From Vigna angularis (taxonomy: Eukaryota > Streptophyta > Magnoliopsida > Fabales > Fabaceae): a DNA stretch of 64,000 nt. This document shows, one piece after another, positions 32,219-46,499 of the stretch (positions are counted from its first letter, which is position 1; each line of letters starts with the position of its first letter). The notes below the pieces were generated by a model. The model was not told where the DNA came from. It worked only from the letters and a program-made list of their open reading frames with translations, and made no database searches. The position numbers and the translations under genes are program-made. The stretch lies in the NCBI RefSeq assembly GCF_016808095.1, contig NC_068976.1:32606371-32670370 (forward strand), given 5' to 3'.

Positions 32219-35200
32219 ATGGATTTGCAGAACAACATGCAGCCTGAATTGGGCAAATTGGAACAAATTGTTTATCAATTTCTTTTGAAGTGCTTGCACA
32301 TCATTTTGGACTCAAGGGTACCTTTTTTACGCCCCCATGATAGAAGTGGTGACTTGTCCATAGGTTCTCGTGTGAGAAGGAGTGACAAGTGGTTTAACTT
32401 GGCATTAGGTGATAGGCCTTCTGCTCTGGATAACTTGAACTTCTGGCACAGGAATTTGATGGATCCAATGATAATTGACATTATACTAGTTCATGATGTG
32501 GCTGGTTCTTCTGTTGAGACAGTCATAGAGAGGTGGGTTGTTCAGTATGATTGTCCCCGTGTAGTGGCTCCTCAAACAGGTGACATTACTAGCTCTTACA
32601 AGAAGACATACCAGAAGTCAATAGTACTTTTCCGAGCTCTTTACTCTCAGATGAGGCTTCTCCCTGCTTATAAGATATTCAGGCAGTTAAGCACATATAG
32701 TCATAGTTGTAATTTTGATATTGTTTACAAGGTGTCTTCATTTAGCGATCCTTTCTCTAGGGCAGAAGGGGGAATGATGGAAGAATATAATTTCACTCCT
32801 ATTGAGGCTCTTCCTGGTCGCCTTTGTATATCTGTGACCTTCAGAACTGTGCTATCTGAGTTCAACCTTGAGTGTTCAGCATCATTGCCAACCAAAATAA
32901 TCACTGATTATGTTGGAAGCCCCAGTACTGACCCCTTGAGGTCTTTCCCTGTCTCGGATAAGGGTGTTGGGGCCACTTCCTTTCCATTAAGAGGGATAGC
33001 ACCACCATCTTCTTCACCACTTGATCGTCCTCATAGCTGGACTAGTGGTTTCCATAGAGCAGCACATTTTGTACAGAATCATCCTTATGTTGGTTCCCCA
33101 CCAGTGTATCGAGGTTCTTCCAAGCCGAATGACTATCCATCCCCACCTATTGATAATTATGGTGTCAGATTACCCAACCAACGAATGCTGAATCAGCAAA
33201 GATCTACTAGTTATGATGAGTATCAACTTTCTCCTCCTTTCTCATCTTCACCATCTCCATCGCCACCTACATACTTCTATGCTAGCAATCCAATACAAAC
33301 TCACATACGCTCTGAAACCGCCCCTGTAACTATACCTCATCCAGTAATAGGAAGAAGCACTAGAAATCTTTCTCCTAATTTTTCAGATCCTAGTCGAAAT
33401 TCTCTGCCCCCTTTATCTCCCAGAAGGAATGATGGTTCATTCCAAGAGTCTCCATCTGGAATCAGGTCACTCAGGAAATTAGAAGCTTCAAGGACTGGTC
33501 ATAAGGTAACATTGTTCCTTCATTGCTACTCCTGTAGTTAAATTCAAATCTGTTTTATCTGTTTGACAAGCCTTGTATTTGCTCCTTAGTTTGTCAGAGA
33601 CAGTAAGGATGATTCAGGGAGGTTCTCAGCATTGTTGTCCTCAAGTGGCTCACCACGCATTGGATTTTCAAGAACCTCAAGTAGATTATCATTTCAGGAT
33701 GAGTTGGATGATGGTGACTTTTCCTGTCCTTTTGATGTTGATGATGTTGATGCACCAGATGTCCAATCCAGGTACATTGATAGACTTTGTCTCTCAATTA
33801 AAGTCGTGGGCATCTATAATTGGACAATGAATACATTGATATGATCAGTGTTATACTTTTAGCATACGTCCTTGGTCAATGATAATTTCAGGGAAGCCTC
33901 CTAAAATCAATCTATAATGTTTAAAATCATTCTTGGTTGTTAAAGATTATAATGGATGTGTTACTTAGCCACATTAGAAGTTAGTTTAATGTGCTTACAT
34001 GTTCAGAATGGTAAAAGAAATTCCACATTTTCAGGAATGATATTTGGAGTTCTAGACATGTGTATTTGATGGCCAAGTACCCTATCTATTGATATTCCAT
34101 GGAATGCTAATGAATAAGAAGTAGACAAAAGATTATTTGATATAATGGATTTGTTTATTTCTGAGATTCTAATAGCTTTTTATATTAAGATTTAATCAAT
34201 TAATAGAGAAGAGAAGTTCATATGCGGAAAGCATCATTGATTTATTTTACATCTCCATGTTAATTTGAACAAGTGATCTATGTTAGCCTATAAACTCCAA
34301 TCCTTTGCATCAAGGAGTTAAGAGACCAGAAAGACTTCATCATTGTAAAGAGCTTAATTCCTATAGCGGGATCCAGAAGAAAAAATATGCATGATAAATG
34401 ATTGTCGTGGTTGCATTTACTTTTTCATATGTTAGTACCAGGGTGGCGAGTCTCTGCATTGCTACATTTTCTTGTTCTTGCTATGCAATAAAATTTATCA
34501 TGAGGGGTTCTACTTTGGCAACCTTTAGAGGGTTGGTTTGCTATAGGAACATGTAGTTGCATTTTATTTATCCTGCTACTAAAGCGGTCCTAAAGTTCTA
34601 CTTTTTATACCATTATTGATCCATCCTTTTGGCTTTTGGGAACGGATGATCACTTGTTGGATTATATTTTGCATTGCTATGGTAATTTGGCTATTCTCCA
34701 TTAGTATGGGCAAAAGGCCATGTCAATTCTACTTAAGCCCTTGTTAGAAGTTTGAGGGGAATACTGTTTTAGCATATTATGATTTTGACCAACTCTTCTA
34801 GTGCTTATGTAAATAGTTATGATTTGTGTTTTATCATCTGATTATGTTATTTCACCCAACCTTTTTGTTCATTTTATGCATAAACAGTCAGAATGTGGGT
34901 GGGAAGAGTACAGCAGAGATAACTTCAACATCACTCCCAATTGGAAAAAAATCACAAGATGCTGCTGTTGGTGTTCTTGTGCACATGCTGAGGACTGCGC
35001 CTCCATTGCGCCAAGATCCAAGCTGCTATTCATCCCATTCCCCAAAGGCTGAACTTGATGGAGGAGTTGCCACTGCTTCTGGTTTCTTCATGCCTCGAAA
35101 GACAGCAGATGCACTTGAAGAGCTCAGGGGTTACAGAGAGATGAGAGACCTTCTTCTTTCCAAGAGTGGCACCAGGATCCTGAACAAGCATAAAGCTTGA
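32219..35200 (+). CDS. ATG13: Autophagy-related protein 13 (ATG13)
   Basis: ATG13 is the regulatory subunit of the ATG1 kinase complex that starts autophagosome formation in the cytoplasm under nutrient control by TOR. Coding exons are 32219-33505, 33590-33771 and 34888-35200; both introns have GT-AG ends and the phases join exactly, giving 593 residues (plant ATG13 is about 600). Residues ~10-215 form the HORMA domain (EQIVYQFLLKCLHIILDSRV, KWFNLALGDRPSALDNLNFW, VIERWVVQYD, YKIFRQLSTYSH). From ~230 the chain is Pro/Ser-rich and disordered, as expected for the ATG1/ATG11-binding part. The C-terminus has the conserved GFFMPRKTADALEELRGYRE. The start MDLQNNMQPELGKLEQ is the usual plant start and follows a T-rich intron acceptor. 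The second intron is long (1116 bp). No damage is seen; it looks functional. Confidence 0.95.
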
Positions 35201-37317
<2,117 letters not shown>

Positions 37318-37584
37318 TAGAGAATTTTAAGATATGTTAATTCATGTAATTATTTATAATAAAATAGATTTAGTAATTGGAGAATAATGTTTTTCATATT
37401 TTCAATTTAAAATTATTGTTAATATAACTTTTATAATAATCCTTAAGATTTTAAACTAATTTATCATATGATTATTTTCAATTGGACGAGTGTATAAAGT
37501 TATTATAAGTTTTCTTAAGAAAATAATTTTATTTATGTATTAGTTATGACAAATCTATAGCAAAGACATCTATAACCAAAGTTA

Positions 37585-38605
37585 GGGGGTTACTCCCTAC
37601 ACCACCACACATTGCTTCCTACATCACCCCACTTTTTTTAAATTCCAAAACTATCCTTTATACTTTAAAATATCCTACACCTCCTCCTTTTTTCTTGAAC
37701 GGATGTCAACATCCGTTGAAGAAAAAATTCTTCAACGGATGTGCCACATCCGTTTAGTTCTTTTTCTTTTTAAAGTTTTTAAATTAATATATAAATTTTT
37801 ATTAATTTTTTTTAAAATTATTACTTAATTATTTATAAATTAATTTTATTTTATTTTTATAAAATTATTACTTAATTATTTATAAATTAATTTTATTTTA
37901 TTTAATAAAATAATAATTATTAATTTAATTTATATATTATTATTTTAAATAATAATTAAAATACTTTTTAAAAATTTATTAAATCCGTGAAGTTTTTTTC
38001 TTTTTAAAGTTTTTAGTTTTTTATTTTATTATATTTTAAATTAATATATAAATATTATTTAATTTTGTTAAAATTATTATTTAATTAATTATAAATTAAT
38101 TTTATTTTATTTAATAAAATAATAATTATTAATTTAATTTATATATTATTATTTAAATAATCAAATAGTTTTTAAAAATTTATTAAAACGGACGTTGTAA
38201 CATGAAGTTTTTTCTTTTTAAATTTATTATATTTTAAATTAATATATAAATATTATTTAATTAATTTAAAAGTATTACTTAATTATTTATGAATTAATTT
38301 TATTTTATTTAATAAAATAATAATTATTAATTTATTTTATATATTAATATTTAAATAATAATCAAATAGTTTTAAAAACATTATTAAAACGGATGTGGCA
38401 ATCCGTTAACGGATGTCGCCACATCCGTTGAAGATTTTTTTTTCTTTTTAAATAAAATAAATAAATTAAAATATAAAATATATGAACGGACGGATGTCAA
38501 CATCCGTTGAAGGTGAAACGGATGTTGACATCCGTTTTAGAGAAGGGCAAAATTGGTATGGGGTGGTGTAGGAAGCATTCGGTGGTGGTGGAGGGAGCAA
38601 CTGCC
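37585..38605. mobile_element. 9-bp-TSD inverted-repeat element B (same family as element A)
   Basis: The left end is GGGGGTTACTCCCTACACCA. The right end, reversed, is GGCAGTTGCTCCCTCCACCA, followed on both sides by TGCTTCCTACA(T/C)CACCCCA. It is flanked by a perfect 9-bp duplication CCAAAGTTA (37576-37584 and 38606-38614). The interior has about three AT-rich tandem units (~200 bp) punctuated by AACGGATGT…ACATCCGTT palindromes. No coding capacity. The terminal GCTCCCTCCACCACCACC motif is shared with element A at 4225-5512. Confidence 0.85.
37720..38545. repeat. Tandem AT-rich units with ACGGATGT/ACATCCGT palindromes
   Basis: TTTTTCTTTTTAAAGTTTTT, AATTAATATATAAAT and ATTTATAAATTAATTTTATT recur at roughly 37760, 37995 and 38210. 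Palindromes such as CGGATGTTGACATCCG and GGATGTGCCACATCC lie at 37700-37755 and 38385-38545. Confidence 0.75.
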
Positions 38606-38614
38606 CCAAAGTTA

Positions 38615-39200
38615 TGGCTAAGAGATATAAGAAGACTAGACCTCCTCTAAGTATAACAAGCCCAATATCCATAAAAGTTCAAATACTTGCTCAAAAATAA
38701 CTTTAAAAAGTTTTGTGAAAGAGTATTGAGTTTCTTTTACTAGGAAAGATTTTCTACTCAAGCAATCTAAATTATTCACTTCTCTTTTCTAAGAGTGAAC
38801 TCAAGAAGCTTGTTATTTACTTTTTTTTTTCTTAAAATTTCTTAGAAAGACCTTAGTTTAAAAGCTAAATCCTAAAATAAATAAAAAATTAGTCTTATTT
38901 AGGCAACCTTCAATAGTGTAAATAAGTCTAAGCATTCAATTAATAGTTTATAACAAGTTTCCCAACCGCTCAAATCACTTGAATTATGGAAATAGCAAGA
39001 GGTAATACAAAAAGTAAAAGATTAAATTGAAATAGGCATCCAACTTTCCATCTTAAAAAAGAAAATTAGAATTTTGAGATTAAAGAATGAGAAAATTCAA
39101 AAAGAAAAAAAATGGGAGTAAGTGAGGGGTTTAGGAGCAATGAGACTATCAACCAGGAAGAGGGATGGTTAAGATTAGGAGATTACTATCAACAACCTTC
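38615..39200. other. Intergenic DNA, no gene seen
   Basis: A-rich sequence without a supportable feature. It may be the decayed 5' part of the gag relic that follows. Confidence 0.5.
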
Positions 39201-39229
39201 TCATATTAGGAGATAAAGAAGAGAACTTA

Positions 39230-39970
39230 CTCTTAAGGAGTCTAGAGTTGACCTACCATACTTTCAAGAAAAAGATGATGTAGAGGCCTATTTAGACTAA
39301 GAAATGAAGGTGACTAACTTTTTGCATGCCACCAACTAAGAGAAGAAAGAAAAGTGTCTCTAGCAACCCTAAGCTTCCTAGGATATGCAATATATTGGTG
39401 GATCTCTCTAGCCCAAGAAAGAGTATGAAGTAATGTTCCTCTAATTGAGTAATATTGGAATGATCTTAAGTTTACCCTTAGGAGGAAGCAAATCCTCTTC
39501 AACTACAATAGAGAGCTTATGGACAAACTTCAAAGACTCCAACAAATACTATGTTTATAGAATAATATAGGAAGAAAATGGAATTTCACATTATGAGGGC
39601 GAGAATAATTGAGGAGGAGGCCATTACCATAACTAGATTCTTAAGTGGCTTGAATATTGATATAAGAGATAAAGTTGAGCTTCTACCTTATAAAAATCTA
39701 AATGATTTAGTATTAATGTACAAAGTAGAACAACAATATTTAAGAAAATCTTTTTCTAAAAGAAACCAAACTCAACCTAGCTCTTATATATGAAGGATTT
39801 TTAAAAGAGAATATAAGAAAGAAGAGTCATTTAGGAATCTAGCCAAGGGAAAAGAGAAAGAAGAGAAAGAGAAAGAGAGAATAACCTCATCACACATTCA
39901 CACTAATGATATCAAATGTCTTGACAAAGATCTCATAACAACTCTATGTCCCACCAAAAAGCTTACAATT
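39230..39970 (+). pseudogene. Ty3/gypsy gag pseudogene
   Basis: It opens with VDLPYFQEKDDVEAYLD then a stop, then SLATLSFLGYAIYWWISLAQ-like text (retrotransposon gag: GYA..WW), then EFHIMRARIIEEEAITITRF, LSGLNIDIRDKVELLPYKNL and EQQYLRKS (39578-39793), the gag-domain C-terminus. Near 39905 a decayed zinc knuckle reads DIKCLDKDLITTLCPTKK (usual form CFKCLGRGHIASQCP). Stops and frame breaks occur at about 39299 and 39430. No pol follows. Confidence 0.78.
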
Positions 39971-39974
39971 TTTA

Positions 39975-40683
39975 CGAGTGTTGACAAGTATATCAATCAA
40001 AATGAAAACAAGAATAAGTGAAAATAAGGAGTATAGTAGCCTATAACGAAGATGTTTAGCTCTACAAACATTAACCTAAATAGAAAATATTTTTCATACA
40101 AAATGCAAAGTTTTAAAAAGTATCTATTATCTCGTTATGAATAGTAAATTGTATTGTAATTGTTACAAACACTAGATTGATTGATAAATTAACATTAAGT
40201 GTCTTACCCATTCAAAATTTTATAAACTTCCTTTGCTGTTATGCATAAGAATCTAAACCATATAAAAACCATTCACAAATATAATAGAAAAACTCTGTTG
40301 AGATTACTTTCTACTCCTCTCCTTTTGTGAATCAATTTAAATTAGAGTTTCTTTTAAAAAATATTTTTTTAATAATTTTTTTTTAAAACTTTTTTAGCAT
40401 GCATATCATCATCAATCAACCTTTTCCTCCCCTTTCTAGCTTGCTTCCGGACCTTCACTTATCCATGGACTCCAATCTGCACATGGAAATTGGCTTGAAG
40501 ATGGACTCATCAATTAATATTTAAGAAAATATTTGAAAACAAAACAAAACTTTGAAATGGGTAGATTACAAAACCAAACAAATGTAGCTGCCGCCTTTAA
40601 CATTTGAAAGGAAGGGGTTTTCCGCCACTAACCTCACATCACCCCTTTCCTCGTTCGTTGTTCTTTCAATTTTTGATGATTTG
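39975..40683. other. Upstream region of the C78 peptidase gene
   Basis: AT-rich DNA without ORFs. CT-rich leader-like sequence appears at 40640-40680. No defined promoter element was assigned. Confidence 0.45.
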
Positions 40684-43153
40684 ATGAACATGAATTCATC
40701 CACTTGCCCCTTCTGTCATTTATCTGTTCCTTCCTCTGAACTCCAATCGTCTCTTTCTTTTTCTCTCTCATTCTTTTATTTTCCCTTTCACTCATTACAT
40801 CTTCAGTGACACTGCTTCAATTCAATTCAATTGCAGGCACGCCAACGCCCATTTCGACGACAACGACGCCGATTATAGCTCCCCTTCGGTACCCTTTTTT
40901 CCCCTCGTTCTCTGTCTTCACCTCACCATTACTTTTGGTTTGTTTGAGAAACTCAGAAAATAAAAATTGATTTTTTTGAAACCCTTTTTGAAAGTGATTC
41001 GCTTTGTGGATGGTGGTGGAAGTAAATTTTACCCACATGATCTTACAATGTTATTTTGTTTGCATTTTCTGCTCTATTAGAGTGCAATTATTTATTATCC
41101 TTTGTTTACCCCCTCCCCTTTTTTTATGAATTTGATCTTCACATTTAAACTAAAATGTGAATTTAGTCTTTTCTCTCTGAAAAATCATGTTTTTGAAGTT
41201 GGGAAGGACCAAATTCATCATACGAACGTATAGGACCTTGACCACGATTGATTAAAAACATATGGAGTAAAGATTACATTTTTCTCTCTTTATTATTAGT
41301 GGAAAGTACATTTTTTTGTTGAAGGAACTTTTTATTACTATCTTGCACATTTAAAGGAACCGAATTCTTTTACATATATGGTCTAAAGTGGACCGCGGTT
41401 TCATCTGTTTGTCAAGAGAAGAATAACACGGGATTTTTGTCGCTGTTTCATATTCTTCAGGCTAGTGGCTTGCATTTTGATGGAGTAAGGGGTAGGGATA
41501 ATGTGGTGTTGAAAATGGATGAAAAGATCTCTTGCTTAGTTGATGTGCAAAGAAGGGGAGAGTTTTACAAGGTTGAAAGAGGTTTGATGGCCTTGTTGAG
41601 AGACTGTTTAGAGTCTGAGGCTGAAAACTCAAGAAGCATTTTGACATGTTATGTTGATCATTTCCAGAGCCTTGAGTTTAAGGATGTTGGATGGGGTTGT
41701 GGTTGGCGTAACATTCAAATGCTCAGCTCTCACTTAATGACACAAAGGCCAGAAGCAAGAGAAGCTATGTTTGGCCGTTCAGGGTTTGTTCCTGATATCC
41801 CATCACTCCAGAGGTGGCTTGAGATTGCTTGGGAAAGGGGTTTTGATGCACCTGGCGCTGAACAGTTTAACCATGCTGTCTATGGCTCAAAAAAATGGAT
41901 TGGGGCTACTGAATGTGCTGCCCTTTTGCGTTCTTTTGGTCTCCGGGTGAGGGTAGTGGATTTTGGTCCTAAGAAATCTGAGGAACTCTATTTATCTGTC
42001 CCTGGTTCAAGTGTTGGGGAAAAGGATCTTGTGAAAAGTAACGATGGAAGGAAGAGGAAAGCATCAAATACTTATGGACCAATGGATAGATATGTGTCTC
42101 GTGGTGTTGCTCAAACAAGTTGCAACCAAGATGCAAAGTCATGTCCTTCCCTTGTACGTGTTGGTGACGCTGTGGATAACGAAAGTAGTGGTAATAGGGT
42201 GCTATACGGCAAAGAGAAACTAAATGAGGGTCACCAAGTTCTTATGGACTTTGTGTGGAATTATTTCTCCCATAAAAGCACTGTTCAATTTGATCACAAG
42301 CATGTTCTTATCAGTGAGAAAACGTAAGTGAGAAAACCAGGAGGTACACATGTTCTGACCTTGCAGACAATCGTGTTTTTTTTTTATGATGTTTTAAATC
42401 TAGAAAGCTTTTCTTGTACAGGCCACTGTACTTTCAGCATGATGGACATTCAAGAACAATAGTTGGAATTCAAGTCAAGCATCAACGGTCTGGAATTCCA
42501 CAATACAATCTCCTGGTTCTGGATCCCAGTCATGTAATATATTTTCTTTCTAATGTCTATTTTCTGGTTATTTAGATGCATGTGAGTAATTCTCTGTTCT
42601 TGCATATCCTACAGGTGCTTCTTGATCAATTGAAACTGGTCAAACTACAAAGCTTAACGAATTTAAAAAAATAATATAACCCTTACTATATTTATATGAA
42701 CTTTTCAGTTCGTTTTTTCTGTTAACCGGTTGTATTCTTTGGATTAGCAAGTAAGGATATGCAATTTGAAGTAGGTTAAGATGTGTTTTCTTCCTACTCT
42801 TTTTTGTGTGCTTATTAAGGGAATGAATCTGGAATATACATGTTATGTAGTAATGATGGCATGACATCCTTTCAAATGTTGTGACTTATCATTATAGAGA
42901 ACTGGTGCTCTAGAAAGATCTCTTATAGAGAAAGTTAGATGGCAGAAACACATAAAAAGAGGAGTGCACACACTAAAGAAGCCACAATACCAGGTTTTTC
43001 TTTAACCAAATTTTGTAATTTCCCTGCAACATTATGTGATGAGGCTAGATGATATTGTTTCTATTTCAGTTGTGTTATGTTGATCCTGGAATTGCCAGTG
43101 AGGAGGAGATGGAGAAACTCAAGACAATTGATAGTGTCTTCCTTGAATTTTAA
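40684..43153 (+). CDS. Peptidase C78 family protease (ZUP1/UFSP-like, N-terminal zinc finger)
   Basis: This family cleaves ubiquitin or UFM1 conjugates; members with an N-terminal finger (ZUP1/ZUFSP) prefer K63-linked ubiquitin in DNA-damage responses. Coding exons by hand are 40684-40748, 40837-40888, 41461-42323, 42422-42533, 42898-42993 and 43070-43153. All phases join, giving 423 residues. Residues 8-27 form a C2H2 finger (C8, C11, H23, H27 in CPFCHLSVPSSELQSHANAH). Catalytic Cys119 lies in DVGWGCGWRNIQM, His336 in QHDGHSRTIVGI and Asp361 in LLVLDPSH. The C-terminus reads QLCYVDPGIASEEEMEKLKT then IDSVFLEF. The first donor, TC|GTCTCT, is weak, so the exon 1-2 junction is the least certain part. 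The gene looks intact. Whether its substrate is ubiquitin or UFM1 is inference from the finger and the His-before-Asp order. Confidence 0.9.
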
Positions 43154-44532
43154 ATAACCATACAAAGGACCTTGCTACATAAAGGTACCCTTTGTATTTC
43201 ACATCATATGACTATTTTTATTGTCATTTTTTCTGATTGATTTTGTCAAAACAAAGAAGTTAGAGACAAAAAGCAATTTGTTGTTCCACTTAGCTCATCT
43301 CCACTTCTTTACAAATATTTTGTTGTTTTTGAGGTCTTGGGCACATACATCATAAACCTGATACGTAGTTACTTACTGCTACTTTATTATTGAGTTGGGC
43401 AAGTAATGGCTATGGAAATGCTAATTATCAAATGACACCTTTTGAAAATGTGGATCAAATAATTGAAATTATTGAAAAATAAATATCAAGCTTGCTTGCT
43501 TTTAGGATTTTGTTAAAGTCGCCACCTTTATCAGGATTTTATTCACCAAGCCTCTTCACTTTCGATGCATTTTTTATATGCCCCTTTGGGCCAACTAGCA
43601 GCAGTGTTAACTGCTAAAATTTTCAACCGCAGTCTTTTGATGAAATGTTGGTTTAACCTATCTGCAGATGAAACACATCAAATTTGAGTTTTAGACGGCT
43701 GCAATTGCACTAAGATTCAAAACAGGTAGGGGAAGGAAATGAGGTTTCAATTGTATGCAGGTTATTGAATTTACATTTAGGTGCAGAGATTTGAGAGTTG
43801 CATTCTATACTTTTTACTACTGGAATAACTTCCGCAGCATTTTTTAGTCAAATCTGGGTTGGTTCGGTAGTGCAATCCGTTTTCACAACATATACGATAT
43901 AGGATGAGAATGTAATTCTTATGTTCGTGAATGTGCGTAGATGAAATAACGCTTTAGCTATGATTCAGTTATTCGAATCTTATGATTCACTTTCACTGTT
44001 TTTATCTTACAATTTGATACTATTTGGTTACTTGTTGATTCATATCATACGATAAATCTCAATTGACTTTAAATCTTACAATTTTGTTTTATCAGACTTA
44101 TGGTTAGGTTGCTCTATCTATTTCCAGTTTAAAATTAATGTATTGAGCTCTGAAGTTTCCTATGCAATGCAAATTATGATTCATGATTAAAAAATAGCTG
44201 ACCGTTCACAATTTAAATCTTGATTTGATAATGATAACCTTGACAATGATTAATTAAGATAAGGTCATGTTTTGTGCTTGTAGATGTGTTAGATGATAAG
44301 AAAATAAACCCAAATCATATGAAGCTGCTTTCTGATATAGCTTTATTCATGCACTACTTAATTAAGCTCATTTGTTAATTGTTTATCTGCTGATAATACT
44401 TGTATTGTACCAACGTTTATGTTCACATTATTAACTAATTAAGTCATTCAAGTCTATTTTCCCTAGTAAAAGTTTAATATCTTTGCTGGACAGAAGCATG
44501 ACTCATTTCAGTTTCCCTGTGTTACATTTCAG
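43154..44532. other. 3' flank of the C78 gene, no further gene seen
   Basis: The start is probably 3' UTR. The rest is AT-rich unique-looking DNA without ORFs. Confidence 0.5.
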
Positions 44533-44661
44533 GAGCTTGAACATACTATTTGCCAAGACCGGTTACTAATGGAACCAGAATCGGAGCCATTAAAGGAAGC
44601 AACTGCTTCTACATTCTACAACCACCACCCTCTTGGTCATGATCTTCACTATTTTAATTGA
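44533..44661 (+). other. Orphan exon-like ORF (42 residues)
   Basis: After a good acceptor (TGTTACATTTCAG) an open stretch reads ELEHTICQDRLLMEPESEPL, then KEATASTFYNHHPLGHDLHY, FN and a stop. Its composition is protein-like, unlike the AT-rich flanks. No family was recognised. It could be the terminal exon of a decayed gene or an alternative last exon of the C78 gene, whose introns include phase-0 donors. Confidence 0.4.
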
Positions 44662-46189
44662 TATTCACGTAATGGTCCCTACCATCACTGCTTATGCTTT
44701 CACACTCAAAATTCAGATAATATCATATGTTGATTCATTTAGTTATTTTGGATAATTTTAATGCAATGTTACTTTGGTTTATATAATTTTTCCCTTTTAC
44801 TCAAAAACTATAGGCTCTCATCCATGAGATTTTTCCTTGAGTTGTGATTTTTCATTCTTTTATTTATATTTTCTAGAGGCACTTCATTCACTTTAATTAT
44901 GTGTGTAATGCCAGTACAAATTTGCTGTTTGCAAACCAGATGACAGTGCTAATTCCTTCTCTGTTATGAACACAGTAGTGATTATTAAGTTTGAAATCAA
45001 TTAGAGTTAGCACATGATGTTCGGCAGATATCATTATGTTATAAAATTAGTAGTGCTCAATAATTGGAAATTAGACTGATCTGTGTTAACTTGATGCATC
45101 TCTGCAGCTACTAATACTACTACCAGTCTTCATTTTTTATTAGCAATGTGATAAAGAAAGTAAGGAGCTACAAAGAAGTATTATATGGTGCTAAACCTAA
45201 TTTTGGAATGAGAAACAGTTCAAAATAGGTTTAGGTTATGTTTAAAGTTGAAAAAGTACCCTTGCCATACAACATGTATAATAGCAAATTTCAATGCACA
45301 AAATAAAAAACAAAAGTATTTATATCTTTTAATATTTAGATTATTTTTTATGATCATTTAGGATTTATTTTTCTTTTATATTTTATTTATTTTTCTTTAT
45401 ATGTTGGACCCTACGACATGTGGGTTCTGAACTACATATGAAAACTTATTTCATTATTGCGATTTTGTAATATATGTTGAAAGTGTATGTCTTGACAAGA
45501 GCCAAAAATATGCTTTCCTTTTACTGCATAATTGACCAACAACTGTACTTAACATCTATGGATCATGCAATGGTGACTCACTACTTAGGTATTGCTTGAC
45601 ATTTATTACCATTTGAACCATATCATTCCCAAGACATACATTATCATGTTTACACATTTGAAATGATACATATTCTTACAAAATACCAACTATATTATGT
45701 TTTAAAACATTCCAAAACTCCAATTTACATCAATATAGTTGTCATAACTCATTGTCAACTAACTTGGAGTACGCTAATTCAACAATAACAAAATAAAGTT
45801 GTATATATATACTACTATACTATATCTCCAATTACTTTTGTTTTCATAAATCAAACCATGCATATCATACATCTAATTCAATACAACACTAAATAAATGC
45901 AACTTAATTAACTCTTCTTATCTAAAGATAGTGTATATTAAGCAATTATAGAATATTCCAAAAGTTTAATTGGACTTATGACATTTTCAAAATATTAGCT
46001 CCGAATCCATATTATGATTGACCTATTTTGATACATCATCTATCGTCTCTATAATGTACACTTCATTAGCAAAATAGGTTACATATTAGAGAAAGTTTGA
46101 ATAATATATTTATAGAGAGATGATATTTCTAATTAATTAAATAATGAATGTTTATAACCATTTTATAGACTTAGTGGTTATTTATCTAT
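44662..46189. other. AT-rich intergenic DNA, no gene seen
   Basis: Nothing supportable was found. Confidence 0.55.
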
Positions 46190-46275
46190 TTTAACATTTT
46201 TGTTCTTAGGAAGAGACACATTTCCTTCAATTATAATAGAGAATTCATGGACAAACTCTAGAGACTTCAATCTTT
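46190..46275 (+). pseudogene. Small duplicate fragment of the 39.5-kb gypsy gag relic
   Basis: CTTAGGAAGAGACACATTTC, then TTCAATTATAATAGAGA, then ATGGACAAACTCTAGAGACT match 39474-39541 in order with scattered changes (RRxxSFNYNRE.MDKL in translation). Confidence 0.65.
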
Positions 46276-46499
46276 AAAAAAAATTCAAGTTGTACAACAC
46301 TACTCAACACATTTATATTATATCTTAATCAAAATCAAAACTGATTGTGCTCGTAAATCTTAAATGTTCTCATGAGCGTCTTATAACATTTACAAGTACA
46401 TATTAGTTATGAATATTAAAATTTAATGACAAAACAATTTCTAATTAAAAATTAAATTTATCTCTAAAGTTATAGTTCAATAATAAAATAGTTTTATAT

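Noticed and set aside
33573..33844. Separate small ORFs in ATG13 exon 2 (85 and 70 codons)
   Set aside because: They are exon 2 (33590-33771) read through into the intron, partly out of frame.
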